DNA of 64,000 nt, from the NCBI RefSeq assembly GCF_012489685.1, contig NC_080046.1:26728223-26792222 (forward strand), read 5' to 3'. Positions 12,252 to 21,749 of the stretch are shown in pieces (within the stretch, counting starts at the first letter, position 1; each line of letters opens with the position of its first letter). The notes beneath the pieces were generated by a model that had not been told where the DNA came from, searched no databases, and saw only the letters and a program-made list of their open reading frames with translations. Source of the DNA: Lotus japonicus (lineage: Eukaryota; Streptophyta; Magnoliopsida; Fabales; Fabaceae). The position numbers were made by a program, and so were the translations under genes.

Positions 12252-12381
12252 GTTTGTTGTTGTGCTGTTGGAGCAGCGTTTGTTGTTGTGCTGTTGGAGC
12301 AGCGTTTATTGTTGTGCTGTTGGAGCAGCGTTTGTTATTGTGCTGTTGGAGCAGCGTTTGTTGTGGTGCTGTTGGAGCAGC
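12252..12381 (+). repeat. Five-unit 26-bp minisatellite in the element A 3' LTR
   Basis: Five consecutive units of the type GTTTGTTGTTGTGCTGTTGG plus AGCAGC have a regular 26-base period and only scattered changes, so the expansion is recent. The solo LTR has a different minisatellite in a comparable part of its LTR. Confidence 0.92.
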
Positions 12382-12850
12382 TATGTGTCGTTATGAAGTG
12401 TGTCTTTTGGTCGCAGAATCGACTTTACCTTAGGGTAAGCTTTTAGAGACTTTAACTTCCCTAGAACACGTGGCGACGTGTCGAGTGAGGACGGAGACGT
12501 TGTTTGACTAATCATTTTGCATACATGCAACATTAATGAGGTATTAACACAGGACGTACTCTGGACCTCGTCGGTTTCCAAAATGGTCATAAGACCCGGA
12601 ATGCCGTGAAAGAGCGTTTGTAGACGTCTCTTGTAGCAGACCGAAATGGCAGACCTACGGGTTTACTGCTGATCTGACTACCCCTGTTGGAGTAAGAGGC
12701 ACGCGGGCCGAAATGGCACCACCGTGGCTGGTGTTAGGGCTGATCCGTTTGATGTCCATCCCTTTCCGGAATGCATGTGGTTGACTGGGTTAACCTGCAT
12801 ACATATCATGCAACATGCATACTAATTTAGTTGTTGAGTGTGATTGGTAA

Positions 12851-13534
12851 TTGTTAAACCTATTTGGAACAAGCTATCTGCTATTATTGTGTTTATGTTA
12901 TTGTGGAACATGCAACCCTAGGAATGACATCTTTAGCTATAAGCCTAAGTGGCTATCTATTATTTGTACCTATTGGGTTTATTATCTACATAGTTCTTTA
13001 GAGTTGACCCTCGCGTCTTCTGTGTGTGCTTTGGCGGACAACGCCTTTTGTCAGATGAATATTGCGGACTGGTTCACCATGGTCCACCCTTCGGGGGGGA
13101 TTAGGTACGAGATGATAGATCAGGACGACCCCGGGTCGTGGGTGGTTGACCCCGCGAGCCACCGAGCGACGTATTCGGGGCGCATCATGGAGGACCACGT
13201 GGACAGTGGAGGACTCTTGAGGTCAGGAGTGTTGAGGCGATGCTCTATCAGCTTCAACTTGCCACCGGGCGTTCACTGCGGACCAGGATTCGGAGGAGCA
13301 CCGCCGCCACCGTCATCTTCAGAGGAGGAGGATCCCTCAGAGGAGTTTCCAGTGGGAGTGCCTTCGGCAGGGTCTAGTGCACCCTCTGTTGCGATCATTG
13401 ATGATCAGGGTTCGGGCCCTAAGCCCGTGAGTCCAGCATCGGAGCGCACTGCGGTTGCGAGGGGAGGACGGATAGGGCTGGTAGACTTGGTCGTTCTGGA
13501 TTCTGATTCAGACGACGATCATGCTAGCACATAG
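12851..13534 (+). CDS. Hypothetical reading frame inside the 3' LTR (227 codons)
   Basis: I do not recognise this protein. The frame lies wholly within the LTR. It starts with a hydrophobic, Cys/Leu-rich stretch (about residues 1-55), then a mixed middle, then a Pro/Ser/Glu-rich part (PPPPSSSEEED near residue 150) and an acidic end (DSDSDDDH). In the 5' LTR the same region is split by a one-base shorter G-run and a TGA. The partial LTR at 14024 and the solo LTR keep only faint traces (an ELTLA-like start, a MEDQ/MEDH motif). No promoter or start context singles out this ATG. It may be chance openness in conserved LTR sequence. Confidence 0.2.
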   Translation: MLNLFGTSYLLLLCLCYCGTCNPRNDIFSYKPKWLSIICTYWVYYLHSSLELTLASSVCALADNAFCQMNIADWFTMVHPSGGIRYEMIDQDDPGSWVVDPASHRATYSGRIMEDHVDSGGLLRSGVLRRCSISFNLPPGVHCGPGFGGAPPPPSSSEEEDPSEEFPVGVPSAGSSAPSVAIIDDQGSGPKPVSPASERTAVARGGRIGLVDLVVLDSDSDDDHAST

Positions 13535-14010
13535 TTTTGAGTGTTGGTATGAGCTCCTCGAGTTAGGATTAGTGTAGGAGTAGAGTTTTAGCTCTGACAG
13601 TCTTGCTTCATTTGTTACTTAGGGGACAAGGTAGATCCGCCTATAGCTTTTTGTGTGGTTTCCTTACGGGAATCACAGAGAGTTGGTTGGACTTAGGAGG
13701 TCTTATTTTCAGGCCATTGGGTCAGCTGATTCTCAGTTTTGAGGGATGGTGTTGCGGGCACTTCACCCTTTTCATTTGGTTTGTATATATTGCCTACGGG
13801 CGTTGCACTTTTCTTTCCGTCACTGGAGGTTACTCGTGACGAGGTTGTTACTTACAGCGAGGGCTGTTTATATATTGTATATTAGTTCTATTGCTTTTCG
13901 CTTTTGGGTTTTATTTAATTCAGTCTTGTCTTAGTTATTATCGAAAAAAAAATATTTCACGTTTTTCCGCATTAAGTTTACTTTTGGTTACTAAAGTGAC
14001 GCCACCGAAA

Positions 14011-14144
14011 TCGGGGTGTTACAATTGTTATTTGTTAATCTTTTTTGGAACATGCTAAATGTTATCGTTGTTGTTTATCGGGGTGTTACAATTGTTATTT
14101 GTTAATCTTTTTTGGAACATGCTAGGAATGTTATCTTTAGCTAT
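14011..14144 (+). repeat. 67-bp tandem duplication across an LTR-LTR junction
   Basis: The last 13 bases of the element A LTR (TCGGGGTGTTACA) plus the first part of the next LTR fragment occur at 14011 and again at 14078. The first 47 bases are identical and the period is 67. The duplication includes the junction, so it arose after the two LTR pieces were joined. Confidence 0.88.
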
Positions 14145-15119
14145 AAGCCTAAGCGGCTATTCTCTTATCTATATCGATTGGTGGTATTATTTATATAATT
14201 CTTTGGAGTTGACCCTCGCGTCTTTTGTGTGTGCTTTGGCGGACAAACGCCCAATGTCAGATGTCTTTGGCGGGCTAGTTCATGATGGTTCACCCTTCGG
14301 GGGGAACTAGGTTGGGATGCTGGAACAGGAGCGCGTCGCGGTAGCGAGAGGATGACGGATGGTGTACATAGACTAGGTCGTTCTGGATTTCGAATTCGGA
14401 CGACGATCATGCTAGCATGTAGGATTGAGTGTTAGTGTGAGCTCCTCGAGATGGGATTAGTGTAGGAGTAGAGTCTTAGCTCTGAACATCATTTGTTTTC
14501 TTTGGGACAGGGTAGTTTCCCACCTATAGCTTTTTGTGTGGTTTCTTTACGGGAATCACAGAGAGTTGGTTGGACTTAGGAGGTCTTGCTTCAGGCCGAT
14601 GGGCCAGCTTATTCTCAGTTTTTGAGGGATGGTGTTGCGGACACTTACCTTTTTCTTTTGGATTGTATTTATTGCCTACGGGCGTTACATCTTTCTCTTT
14701 TCCGTCACTGGAGGTTACTCGTGACGAGGTTGCTACTTACAGCGAGGGCTGTGGTATATATTGTGTTTTAGTTCTGCTATCTCTCGCATTTGCGCATATT
14801 TATTTTAGTCTTGTTTATATTATCGAAAAAAAAAATATATCACGTTTTTCCGCATTAAGTTTATTTTTGGTTACTAAAGTGACGCCACCGAAATCGGGGT
14901 GTTACATTGTGGTATCAGAGCACGGTCGAGTCTTTCGGGAGTTGTTGGGGAATAGGTCTTCTGTGCTAGGTTGTGTGACTCTGCGAAGAGTGAAAATTGA
15001 TTGTCTGCAAGCGATTTTTCGCTTAAAAATTGATTGAAGTTATTGCTTAATCATATTGTATAGTTATGTCAGAGACTATCTTGTGATGAGTACTAACTGT
15101 TTGTTTGACTAAGCATAGG
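14024..15119 (+). mobile_element. Element A2: truncated LTR, primer site and leader of a related element
   Basis: 14024-14906 aligns with the right-hand part of the element A LTR (from about 12847 on) but carries a deletion of about 300 bases and other changes. It ends GGTGTTACA and is followed by TGGTATCAGAGC at 14910-14921 and a leader very similar to 1437-1640. The left three quarters of this LTR are missing. No gag follows. The arrangement LTR-partial LTR-leader suggests unequal recombination or deletion between neighbouring copies. Confidence 0.85.
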
Positions 15120-15640
15120 ATGGTAAGCCCTGATCGTATGGCAAAGGCGATAGCTTATGATTAAGATTGACTTGGGGAGTTGAAAACCATGTATGAATAA
15201 GGGACGTAGTGGTGATAGCAGTTACGATAGTAGTTAAACCTCAGTAAGTTGAAGGATGGGATGATAAAATGACTAGTTAAGTCCGTTGAGGTATAGTTAT
15301 GATCTGATCTTTTAGGGGATGAGGCCTTACTTTTGTGAAGTGTTAAGGATTGCAGTAAGTCTAAATTGGTTTTAGTAAGGAAGGTTTTGAGGACGAAGAC
15401 GACAATAATGGATTGTTGGATGTTAAGAGGATGATTAGCTTATGAGTTGTTGATGAATTTATGATTAAGGGAATGAGTCTTGTCATGCACGAGGTATTAA
15501 GACTCAAGTCGAGTTTTAATTTGAACGGTGACCAAGGAGAAGATTGATTTCATGGTGCGAATGAGGATGATTACGAAGTTAGAAGTGATGTTAATGGACT
15601 AGTAGATTCCAATTGAATAGTTCGTCTAGGAGTTACCAAG
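15120..15640 (+). other. Unrecognised non-coding stretch after the A2 leader
   Basis: It begins with an ATG after CATAG, as gag would, but stops appear at once in all forward frames and no gag motif is visible. The base composition (AG/T-rich, many TTGA and GATGA words) and a GAGGACGAAGAC block are reminiscent of decayed Ty3/gypsy internal sequence. It could be the interior of a non-autonomous derivative. It ends near 15641, where Sirevirus sequence begins abruptly. Confidence 0.4.
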
Positions 15641-16057
15641 CGATCAGAGGATTGAAGCTGCTAAGCAGAGGTTTGCAAGAAGAGTGGATCTGCATGAACA
15701 ACAGCAAAGAACTAAGTTACTTGAAGCTGTTGAAGAGGCCAGAAGAAAGAAAGAGCAAGCAGAAGAAGCTGCACGTCAAGCAGCCATACAAGCTGAAAAT
15801 GCAAGACTAGAAGCTGAGAGACTTGAAGCTGAAGCTGAAGCTCTTAGATGTCAGGCTCTTGCACCAGTGGTGTTCACTCCTGCTGCTTCTGATTCCATTC
15901 CAGATCATCAATCTGCTCAGAATGTTCCTTCAAGCTCTACTCAGCCAAGTTTTCCAGACTTGACATCTTGGAACAACGTCTCAACACTCATGAGACTCTG
16001 CTGACAGACATGAAGCAAATTCTTCAGGAACTCTTGCGTCGCTCTGACAAGCCTTAG
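15641..16057 (+). pseudogene. C-terminal fragment of the Sirevirus env-like gene
   Basis: The frame from about 15684 gives a Glu/Ala/Lys-rich coiled coil (EEARRKKEQAEEAARQAA and LEAERLEAEAEA motifs), then a Ser/Pro linker (VPSSSTQ). It matches the end of the 949-residue protein of element G. A one-base shift near 15955 moves the last 30 codons, which still end in a LLRRSDKP-type tail before TAG 16055-16057, into another frame. The N-terminal 830 or so residues are absent. Confidence 0.85.
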
Positions 16058-16135
16058 TTATAGGATTTCTTTCGTTTTTCTTACCTTTTTTTTTATTTTA
16101 TTTCTTTTGCATTACTTACTCTGGTTTATCATTGC

Positions 16136-16152
16136 ATATATATATATATATA
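16136..16152 (+). repeat. (AT)n microsatellite
   Basis: A pure AT run in the T-rich gap between the env-like stop and the antisense frame. Element G has a shorter TATATAT run at the matching place near 47893. Confidence 0.8.
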
Positions 16153-16227
16153 AATGACATTGTGCTTGCAAATGTTTTTCTTTATTCATATAATTTATGT
16201 TATTACATCATACATTTGTCCCTAAAT

Positions 16228-16620
16228 CTAGAATGGAGGATCCTTCCTCATTCTTCTGCATTCTTGGCGCTGCTCTACCCTCTCCTTCTCCAGACGATCC
16301 AATGAATATTGGATGTTGTTGAGTCTGATGTTAAGCTTTTCCCTCTCCAGACTATCTTCTGTCGTCTTGAGCATCTTTTCCGTAGCTTCCTTCTCTTCCA
16401 GCAAATTCAGCTCAAGTTGGCTGAGATCCTGGATTTCCTCCACGAAGGAAAGGAATTCTTTCAGTTCCTTTTCCAGCTCTGGACAAAGGTCCTCTTCAAG
16501 CAGTGTCGTTGTCAGCTCGTGTATTGTTCGTGTACCATCCGGGTGCCGAATGTTCAGGAACATGTCTTCCTCGAAGGCCTTCCTTCTGAGCTCTTCTAGT
16601 GCAACCATGTATGAAGCCAT
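16228..16620 (-). CDS. Antisense coiled-coil protein gene of the Sirevirus 3' region, copy 1 (130 aa)
   Basis: I know no name for this protein. The minus-strand frame runs from ATG (16618-16620) to TAG (16228-16230). It begins MASYMVALEELRRKAFEED, has an HPDGT motif near residue 27, and from about residue 47 to the end is a Glu/Lys/Leu-rich heptad-like region, so a coiled coil is likely. There is no signal peptide or membrane segment. The copy in element G has the same length and no indels. About 43 of 68 differences fall at third codon positions of this frame, the mark of selection on the protein. It converges with the plus-strand env-like gene. A plus-strand Ser-rich frame over the same bases is broken by TGA in G, so the minus frame is the conserved one. 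Confidence 0.7.
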   Translation of the reverse strand: MASYMVALEELRRKAFEEDMFLNIRHPDGTRTIHELTTTLLEEDLCPELEKELKEFLSFVEEIQDLSQLELNLLEEKEATEKMLKTTEDSLEREKLNIRLNNIQYSLDRLEKERVEQRQECRRMRKDPPF

Positions 16621-16673
16621 GTCTGATTATGGTATTGATCGAGTTGTGAAGCTTACCCCTTTTCTTCATCGCT

Positions 16674-16680
16674 TTATATA
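16674..16680 (-). promoter_or_regulatory. TATA box for the antisense gene, copy 1
   Basis: Read on the minus strand this is TATATAA, 54 bases upstream of the antisense ATG. The flanks (AAGCTTATATAAAGCGAT) are shared with the C2 copy. The next 110 bases upstream, including CTCGAGAAACTGTAGGAGC and AACGTTTACCACCGG, are also conserved between copies. Confidence 0.6.
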
Positions 16681-17422
16681 AGCTTCACTTTCTCTCTCAC
16701 AGTTAATGCTCCTACAGTTTCTCGAGGTTAAGTCCTTGGTAACTGAAGCTTCTCTTTACTCCCTTGGCCGGTGGTAAACGTTCTTCTTTTGCATTAACTT
16801 TTCTCTTTAATTCGCCTAACTCTGTTTCATGCATCGTTCTATTTTAAACTTAGACCTTCTCTAAGGGGGAGTACCTTGTACTTCAAACTAAGTTTTTCAC
16901 ACCCCAGGCTTTTTGCTTATGACAAAAAGGGGGAGTACAACTAGTTTTTGATGTGTAAGCTGTGTTAGAGTGATTTATTTTTATTTTGGAGAATTTAAGA
17001 GTTCCACTTTTATGACCATAGATGTGTCACTGGGCAAATACAAGGAATACATTTCACTTCTTCTGAAGTGATTTTAGTTTGACTCTGACACCCAAGACTC
17101 TGATACCTGTCCGTTGACTCTGAATACCTGTCCGTTGACTCTGAATACTTATGCGCTCTGATTATTCCAATTCATCTATGTCATAAGTTTTTCACTCTGA
17201 ACTCTTATATTATTTAGCTTAGAATCTAGACTTTTCTAACGTTTTCATCAAGTATTAGATTCAGGGAGAGCTAAGCTCAGAATCAAGCAGTGACTTGAAT
17301 TCAGAATGAGCAAGATAAACTATTCACATCAGGATAAGTCTTATTCTATTTCCCTAAACTCTGAGTGAATTCAGTTTATTGTTTAAGAATTGTTCATCAA
17401 AAATCTTAGTTTTGTCATCATC

Positions 17423-17435
17423 AAAAAGGGGGAGA
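17423..17435 (+). promoter_or_regulatory. Polypurine tract of fragment C1, with upstream copies
   Basis: AAAAAGGGGGAGA directly precedes the LTR and would prime plus-strand DNA. Similar tracts occur at 16863-16871 and 16924-16934. Clusters of polypurine-like motifs upstream of the 3' LTR are a known mark of Sireviruses. Confidence 0.9.
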
Positions 17436-17436
17436 T

Positions 17437-18650
17437 TGTAAGATCAAGTTTTGATCTAGTAGTACAACTCTATGTTTTGATGATTACAAGTTAACCTTTT
17501 GATATGAATAATTGTGGTACTCTAACGTGTTTTTCTGAGTGTGTTATTTACAGGCTCTAACCTCTATTTCATCTCACACAAATCAGAAGCACTGTGCTTA
17601 AAGAGTGACCCAAGCATCGCTTTCGCATTCTCCATGTTCAGTCTGAACAGTGGAAAAGCTTCAGAAGATCTGAAGTAAATCAAGCTCTGATAAGGACTCA
17701 GCTCACTTGAAGATCTGATGATCCAGAAGATCTGACAACCAAGAGACTCTGAAGGCTCAGAAGCTCTGATGGTGAAGAAGACTCTGACGATCCAGACTCT
17801 GAAGAGTGAAGACTCTGAAGTCCAGAAGCAACTGGCTCTGAAGACCATGTACGGATCCTCTGAAATGAAGATCAGAAGGTACAACGGTCAGAGGATCCAA
17901 GCTTCCCTCTGACTCTGATCAATCAGCTTCACAAGTTCCAACACGAAGCGCTCCTCTGATCAGAAGTCTACGAGGTTAAGGTCAAGTCACTATCCAAAGT
18001 ACAAAAGCAAAGTGTACTATCCTGACGACCTACCTAATATCCTCAGCCACAGCAGAAGCTGGAATTTCCTGAACTGCACTCCAACGGTAGCATTTCCATG
18101 CAACGTTCAACCCTAATCCCTGGAGTATAAATAGAGGCTGAAGATTGAAAGAAGCGGCTAGAAGCATTCACACACGCGCAAGAAATATTCAAATCCTTCT
18201 AAGCTTTCTTTCATCTTGAATTTCATTGTGTTTACTATAAGCTTTTTAGAAGCACTTTCTTTGTAAACAAGAACTCATATACAGTTGTATAGTTTGCCTT
18301 TATGAGATCAAGGTTGATCGGATCCTAGAGAAGACTAAGAGAGTGAATCTTATTGTGAGCTAAGTCAGTGTATTGTTAGTCACTTGTAGGTTTCAAGTGC
18401 AGTTGTAACACATACCTGATTAGTGGATTGCCTTCATTCTAAGAAGGAAGAAATCACCTTAACGGGTGGACTAGAGTAGCTTGAGTGATTTATCAAGTGA
18501 ACCAGGATAAAATCCTTGTGTGCTTTTCTATCTCTTATCTTTAGCACTTAGTTCTCGAAAAGATTTGTTAAAATGTTTAAGGTGGAAGTTTTATCTTGAA
18601 AACGTTATTCAACCCCCCCCCCCCCCTTTCTACCGTTTTTCATACCTTCA
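17437..18650 (+). repeat. Sirevirus LTR (C1, 1214 bp)
   Basis: The LTR starts TGTAAGATCAAGTTTTGATC and ends TTTTTCATACCTTCA. The U3 is rich in CTCTGA and CAGAAG words. A TATAAATA box lies at 18126-18133. A C-run of about 14 near the end is longer than in the other copies (7 to 11). The sequence after the LTR is not a primer site, so this is a 3' LTR or a broken junction. Confidence 0.92.
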
Positions 18651-20015
18651 CGAGTCTCATGTAGTGTTTCATGCATTATCATGCATTTTTATCTTTCTTT
18701 GAGTTTTTATTTTGTTTTCGTAAATTTGTAGTTTTATAGGGACCTTTCTTGCATTTTAAGTAAGTTTAGGACTTGCATATCTTTTCTACTTGAATTGAGG
18801 GTCTTTTGTACTTATAATCGCTTGGAGTTCCTAGATATTTTCCTTGCTTTGTTCCTAAGTATTCAGGTCTGAAACTGCTGAAGAAAGAAGGTCAAGAGGC
18901 TTAGAGAATTGAAGGGAGGCATAAAGAGGAGTAAAGAAGAAGTTCAAGAACCTTTCTAGCATGAAGAGAGCGCTCAGGCGCTCGTGTTGAGCGCCTGAGC
19001 GCCAATTGGATCGTTGTGTAAATGATGCTAGAAAGGAATTGGCGCCTGAGCGCTCCTGTTGAGCACCTGAGCGCTCCTGTTGAGCGCCTGAGCGCTCCTG
19101 TTGAGCGCCTGAGCGTCAATTGCCTTCCAGAGGCGCTTTTCTCACTTGGAATTGGCGCTCAGGCGCACTGAATTGGCGCCTGAGCGCCCAGACTCGACCT
19201 GTTTGCCTATAAATAGGCTTTTTGTCATTTCTTTTGTAACTTTTGTCATTTCTATACATTCCTAAATAAGTTAGAAGTAGGGTTAGGCTCTGGAGCTTGA
19301 GGAGAAGCATTCTCCAAGTCCATGTTCCAGGTTTTATCCTTATTTTCTTGTATGGATTCCATAGCCATGCTTGGCTAAACCCCTTTTGCTTTGGGTTCTT
19401 TGTAAGACTTATGATGTTTTAATCTTAATTCATATTTCTATTCATGAATCCTCTGAGTAAACCCTTGAATCTCATATCCATGCTTTATGTTTCAAGTTAG
19501 AACGCGTGCTAGCTTTATGCTTTTCTATAATAGAACGGAAGTTTGTGATAGATTAGGGACTTGTTGTGGGATTACCTCTTCTATGCTTGCTACTAGAAAT
19601 AGAGGAAGGGTTGGGGTTTGTTGGCCTGAATTGCATGCTTAATGCCTTTAGCAAATGTTTAGGTTATCAAGGAATTGTGCCTATCTTTTGGCTTGAGAGG
19701 ATTGTCTATGCGAGGCATCGATAGATGATTGATTAGGCTATAACATCAAGGAGAGACTCAGAGTTTTATGGATAGAATAGGTTGATTAGAACTGAATTAG
19801 TTAAGCAAGAACCCAAGGCATTCTCACCATTGTTATTCACACTCTTATATTTCAATTGCTTGTTAATTAATCACCTAAACAATCAACCTTAAAACTGAAT
19901 TTTACTCGCTTTCCTACTGTGAACTCGAGGCTTAAACTGAATTCTCATACCAATTCCCTGTGGTTCGATAAAATTAAAACCGGGTAGATTCTGTACACTT
20001 GCAGATTGACCAACA
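18651..20015 (+). repeat. 5' LTR of element D, first 62 bases missing
   Basis: It aligns with 23964-25285. The left end is cut exactly where the Sirevirus LTR of C1 ends. It carries 42 bp more than the 3' LTR because of two extra 21-bp units in the GAGCGCCTGAGCG array. A TATAAATA box lies at 19208-19215. It ends GACCAACA. Confidence 0.9.
18969..19190 (+). repeat. Array of GC-rich palindromic words in the element D LTR U3
   Basis: Words such as GAGCGCCTGAGCGC, AGCGCTCAGGCGCT and GGCGCC are repeated just upstream of the TATA box, partly as a 21-bp tandem repeat (CTGAGCGCTCCTGTTGAGCGC). The words can pair with one another as hairpins. The same motif family occurs in both LTRs of element E and in the 3' LTR of D. 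Confidence 0.85.
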
Positions 20016-20021
20016 AGTTTT

Positions 20022-20039
20022 TGGCACCGTTGCCGGGGA
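20022..20039 (+). promoter_or_regulatory. Primer binding site of element D (tRNA-Asp)
   Basis: TGGCACCGTTGCCGGGGA matches the complement of plant tRNA-Asp 3' end with one mismatch (A for G at position 5). Element E has the perfect version. Confidence 0.88.
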
Positions 20040-20180
20040 GTTGTTTGTGGTTTTTTTTGTTTAAGCTTTTAGTTTGTGGTTTTATTTTTTTATTTTTATC
20101 TTCGTCTAGAGTTGGTGCTACTAATCTTTCTCTGTTTGAGTGTCACACTTTCAGGTTGCTCGAGAGAGAGAGACACCGTC

Positions 20181-21749
20181 ATGGGTGGCCATAAGACGGA
20201 GGAGGAGATGCAAGCCCATATTGAGGCGAGAATCCAAGAGGGTATCACCCTCCGGTTACGAGAACAAGAAGTTGAGAATGCCAACCGGTCTCTTCGGGAA
20301 CTCACTTCGGCTACCATGAGTTATGACTATCCCGGGGGCATTGTCTTTCCCGAGGGAGTGGGAAAATTTAAGTTGAGACCGGCATTCATCAACTTGGTGA
20401 GCCAAAACCAATATGGTGGAGGTACTTTGGAAGATCCACATGCTCACATGGAGAGGTTCATCCGGAATTGCAACACTTACCGGGTGAACAATGTTCCGGC
20501 GGATGCAATTCGGTTGAGCTTGTTTCCATTTTCTTTGAAGGACACCGCTGAGGAATGGCTGAATTCTCAACCTCAAGGGAGCTTCACTACTTGGGAAGAC
20601 TTAGCGGAAAAGTTCACAACAAGGTTCTTCCCAAGAGCCCTTTTGAGGAAATTGAAAAAAGACATCATGAATTTTGTGCAACCCACTGAAGAAAATCTCT
20701 ATGAAGCTTGGGAGCGCTTCAAGAAGCTCTTGAGGAAATGTCCTCAACACAATCTCACCCAAGCTGAATTGGTTGCAACATTTTATGATGGTCTACAATA
20801 CTCTTGGAGGTTTGGCCTAGATGCGGCTTCAAATGGCGAGTTCGATGTTCTTCCCCCACAAGCGGGGTATGACTTAATAGAAAAGATGGCAGCGAGATCC
20901 ATGAACTCTGAAAATAATTGCCAAACCCGAAGGAGTAAGCTTGAAGTGGAAGCTTACGACAAGCTCTTGGCCTCCAACAAGCAACTCTCCGAACGAATTG
21001 CGGAGATTTAAAATCACATAAAGGCGACCAATTTGGTCGGTGCTACAGCAGCCAAAGTGGAGTGTGTGGCTATTGGAGGGCCCAATGTTAGAGAATTTTG
21101 CACCATTACTAGTCAGGGTTTCCGAGGTCAAGGCTCTAGACTTTCTCAACAAGTCCAAGAGCAAGTTGGTGAAAATGATGGTGGCAAGAAGAGCTTAGAG
21201 GAGCTATTGGAGAGTTGCATCAACCGCATGAACAACAACCATAAGAACCAAGAGGCGGCTATCAAGAACTTGGAGAACCAACTTGGCCAGCTAGCCAAGC
21301 AAATTGCCGAAAGGCCTCAAGGTAAATTTCCTTCTGATACTATCCCCAATCCCGAACAAGAAAATTCTGCTGTTGTTACCACTAGGAGTGGGAGAGTGTT
21401 ACATAAGTTTAAAAAGCAAATTGAGGGAAAAAGTGAGAAGATAGTTGAGAAGGAAAGGAGTGTTCCTATTAAAACTATATTGATGAATGATCCTATTCCT
21501 GAGCTTAGAAAAGTTCCATTTTCTAAAGCATTGGCTAAAAAGAATTTGGATAAAAAGTTTTCAAAATTTATGGATGTTTTTAAGAAACTCCATATTGATA
21601 TCCCTTTTTCCGATGCTTTAGAACAAATTCCTATCTATGCTAAGTTCATGAAGGACATTTTAAATAAGAGAAGGAAGTTGAGTGAGGTTGATGAAACTAT
21701 CATGATGACCGAGGAGTGTAGTGCCATTTTGCAAAGAAAAAATGCCTAA
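20181..21749 (+). pseudogene. gag: gag of element D, one internal stop
   Basis: The ATG at 20181 (MGGHKTEEEMQ) is preferred over the in-frame ATG at 20076, whose extension looks like untranslated leader. A capsid domain (about residues 45-220) shows LVSQNQYGGG, AHMERFIRNC, LFPFSLKDTAEEWLNS and YEAWERFKKLLRKCP, typical of Athila-like gag. A TAA at 21009-21011 interrupts the frame, which continues unshifted. After the stop come a linker (QLGQLAKQI, VTTRSGR) and the conserved region leading to protease (FKKLHIDIPFSDALEQIP, MTEECSAILQ). A one-base shift near 21745 then separates gag from protease. Confidence 0.87.

Larger units (their letters stand above)
1..14023 (+). mobile_element. Element A: Tekay-like Ty3/gypsy chromovirus with 4-kb LTRs, left end outside window
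   Basis: Order seen: partial 5' LTR, primer site, gag, protease, RT, RNase H, integrase, chromodomain-like end, complete 3' LTR. Positions 1-1436 match 12584-14023 with about ten substitutions in 1.4 kb, so the two LTRs belong to one element. The pol order (integrase last) is that of Ty3/gypsy, and the C-terminal chromodomain-like segment places it among chromoviruses, most like the Tekay/Del lineage. The coding part is broken by one frameshift, two amber stops and a solo-LTR insertion. The 5' target duplication lies outside the window, so it cannot be checked. Confidence 0.9.
10019..14023 (+). repeat. 3' LTR of element A (complete, 4005 bp)
   Basis: The LTR starts TGTAAGGCCCGAG directly after pol and ends GGTGTTACA. 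Its right 1.44 kb matches 1-1436 at about 99.3% by eye. It has a TATA box near 10726, a long leader, a 26-bp minisatellite and one long reading frame. The sequence following it is another partial LTR of the same group. Confidence 0.92.
15641..18650 (+). mobile_element. Fragment C1: 3' end of a Sirevirus (Ty1/copia) with its LTR
   Basis: From about 15641 the sequence aligns with the end of the env-like gene of element G (about 47365 on), then its 3' region with the antisense frame, the polypurine tract, and an LTR at 17437-18650. Everything upstream (gag, pol, most of the env-like gene) is missing. The LTR end is followed directly by the truncated LTR of element D instead of a primer site. Confidence 0.9.

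Noticed and set aside
12169..12396. Leu/Val/Cys-rich frame of 75 codons
   Set aside because: It is the translation of the 26-bp minisatellite and has no conservation.
16313..16681. Plus-strand Ser-rich frame of 122 codons opposite the antisense gene
   Set aside because: The matching frame in element G has a TGA, and the composition (Ser/Phe-rich) is what an Glu/Lys-rich gene gives on its other strand.
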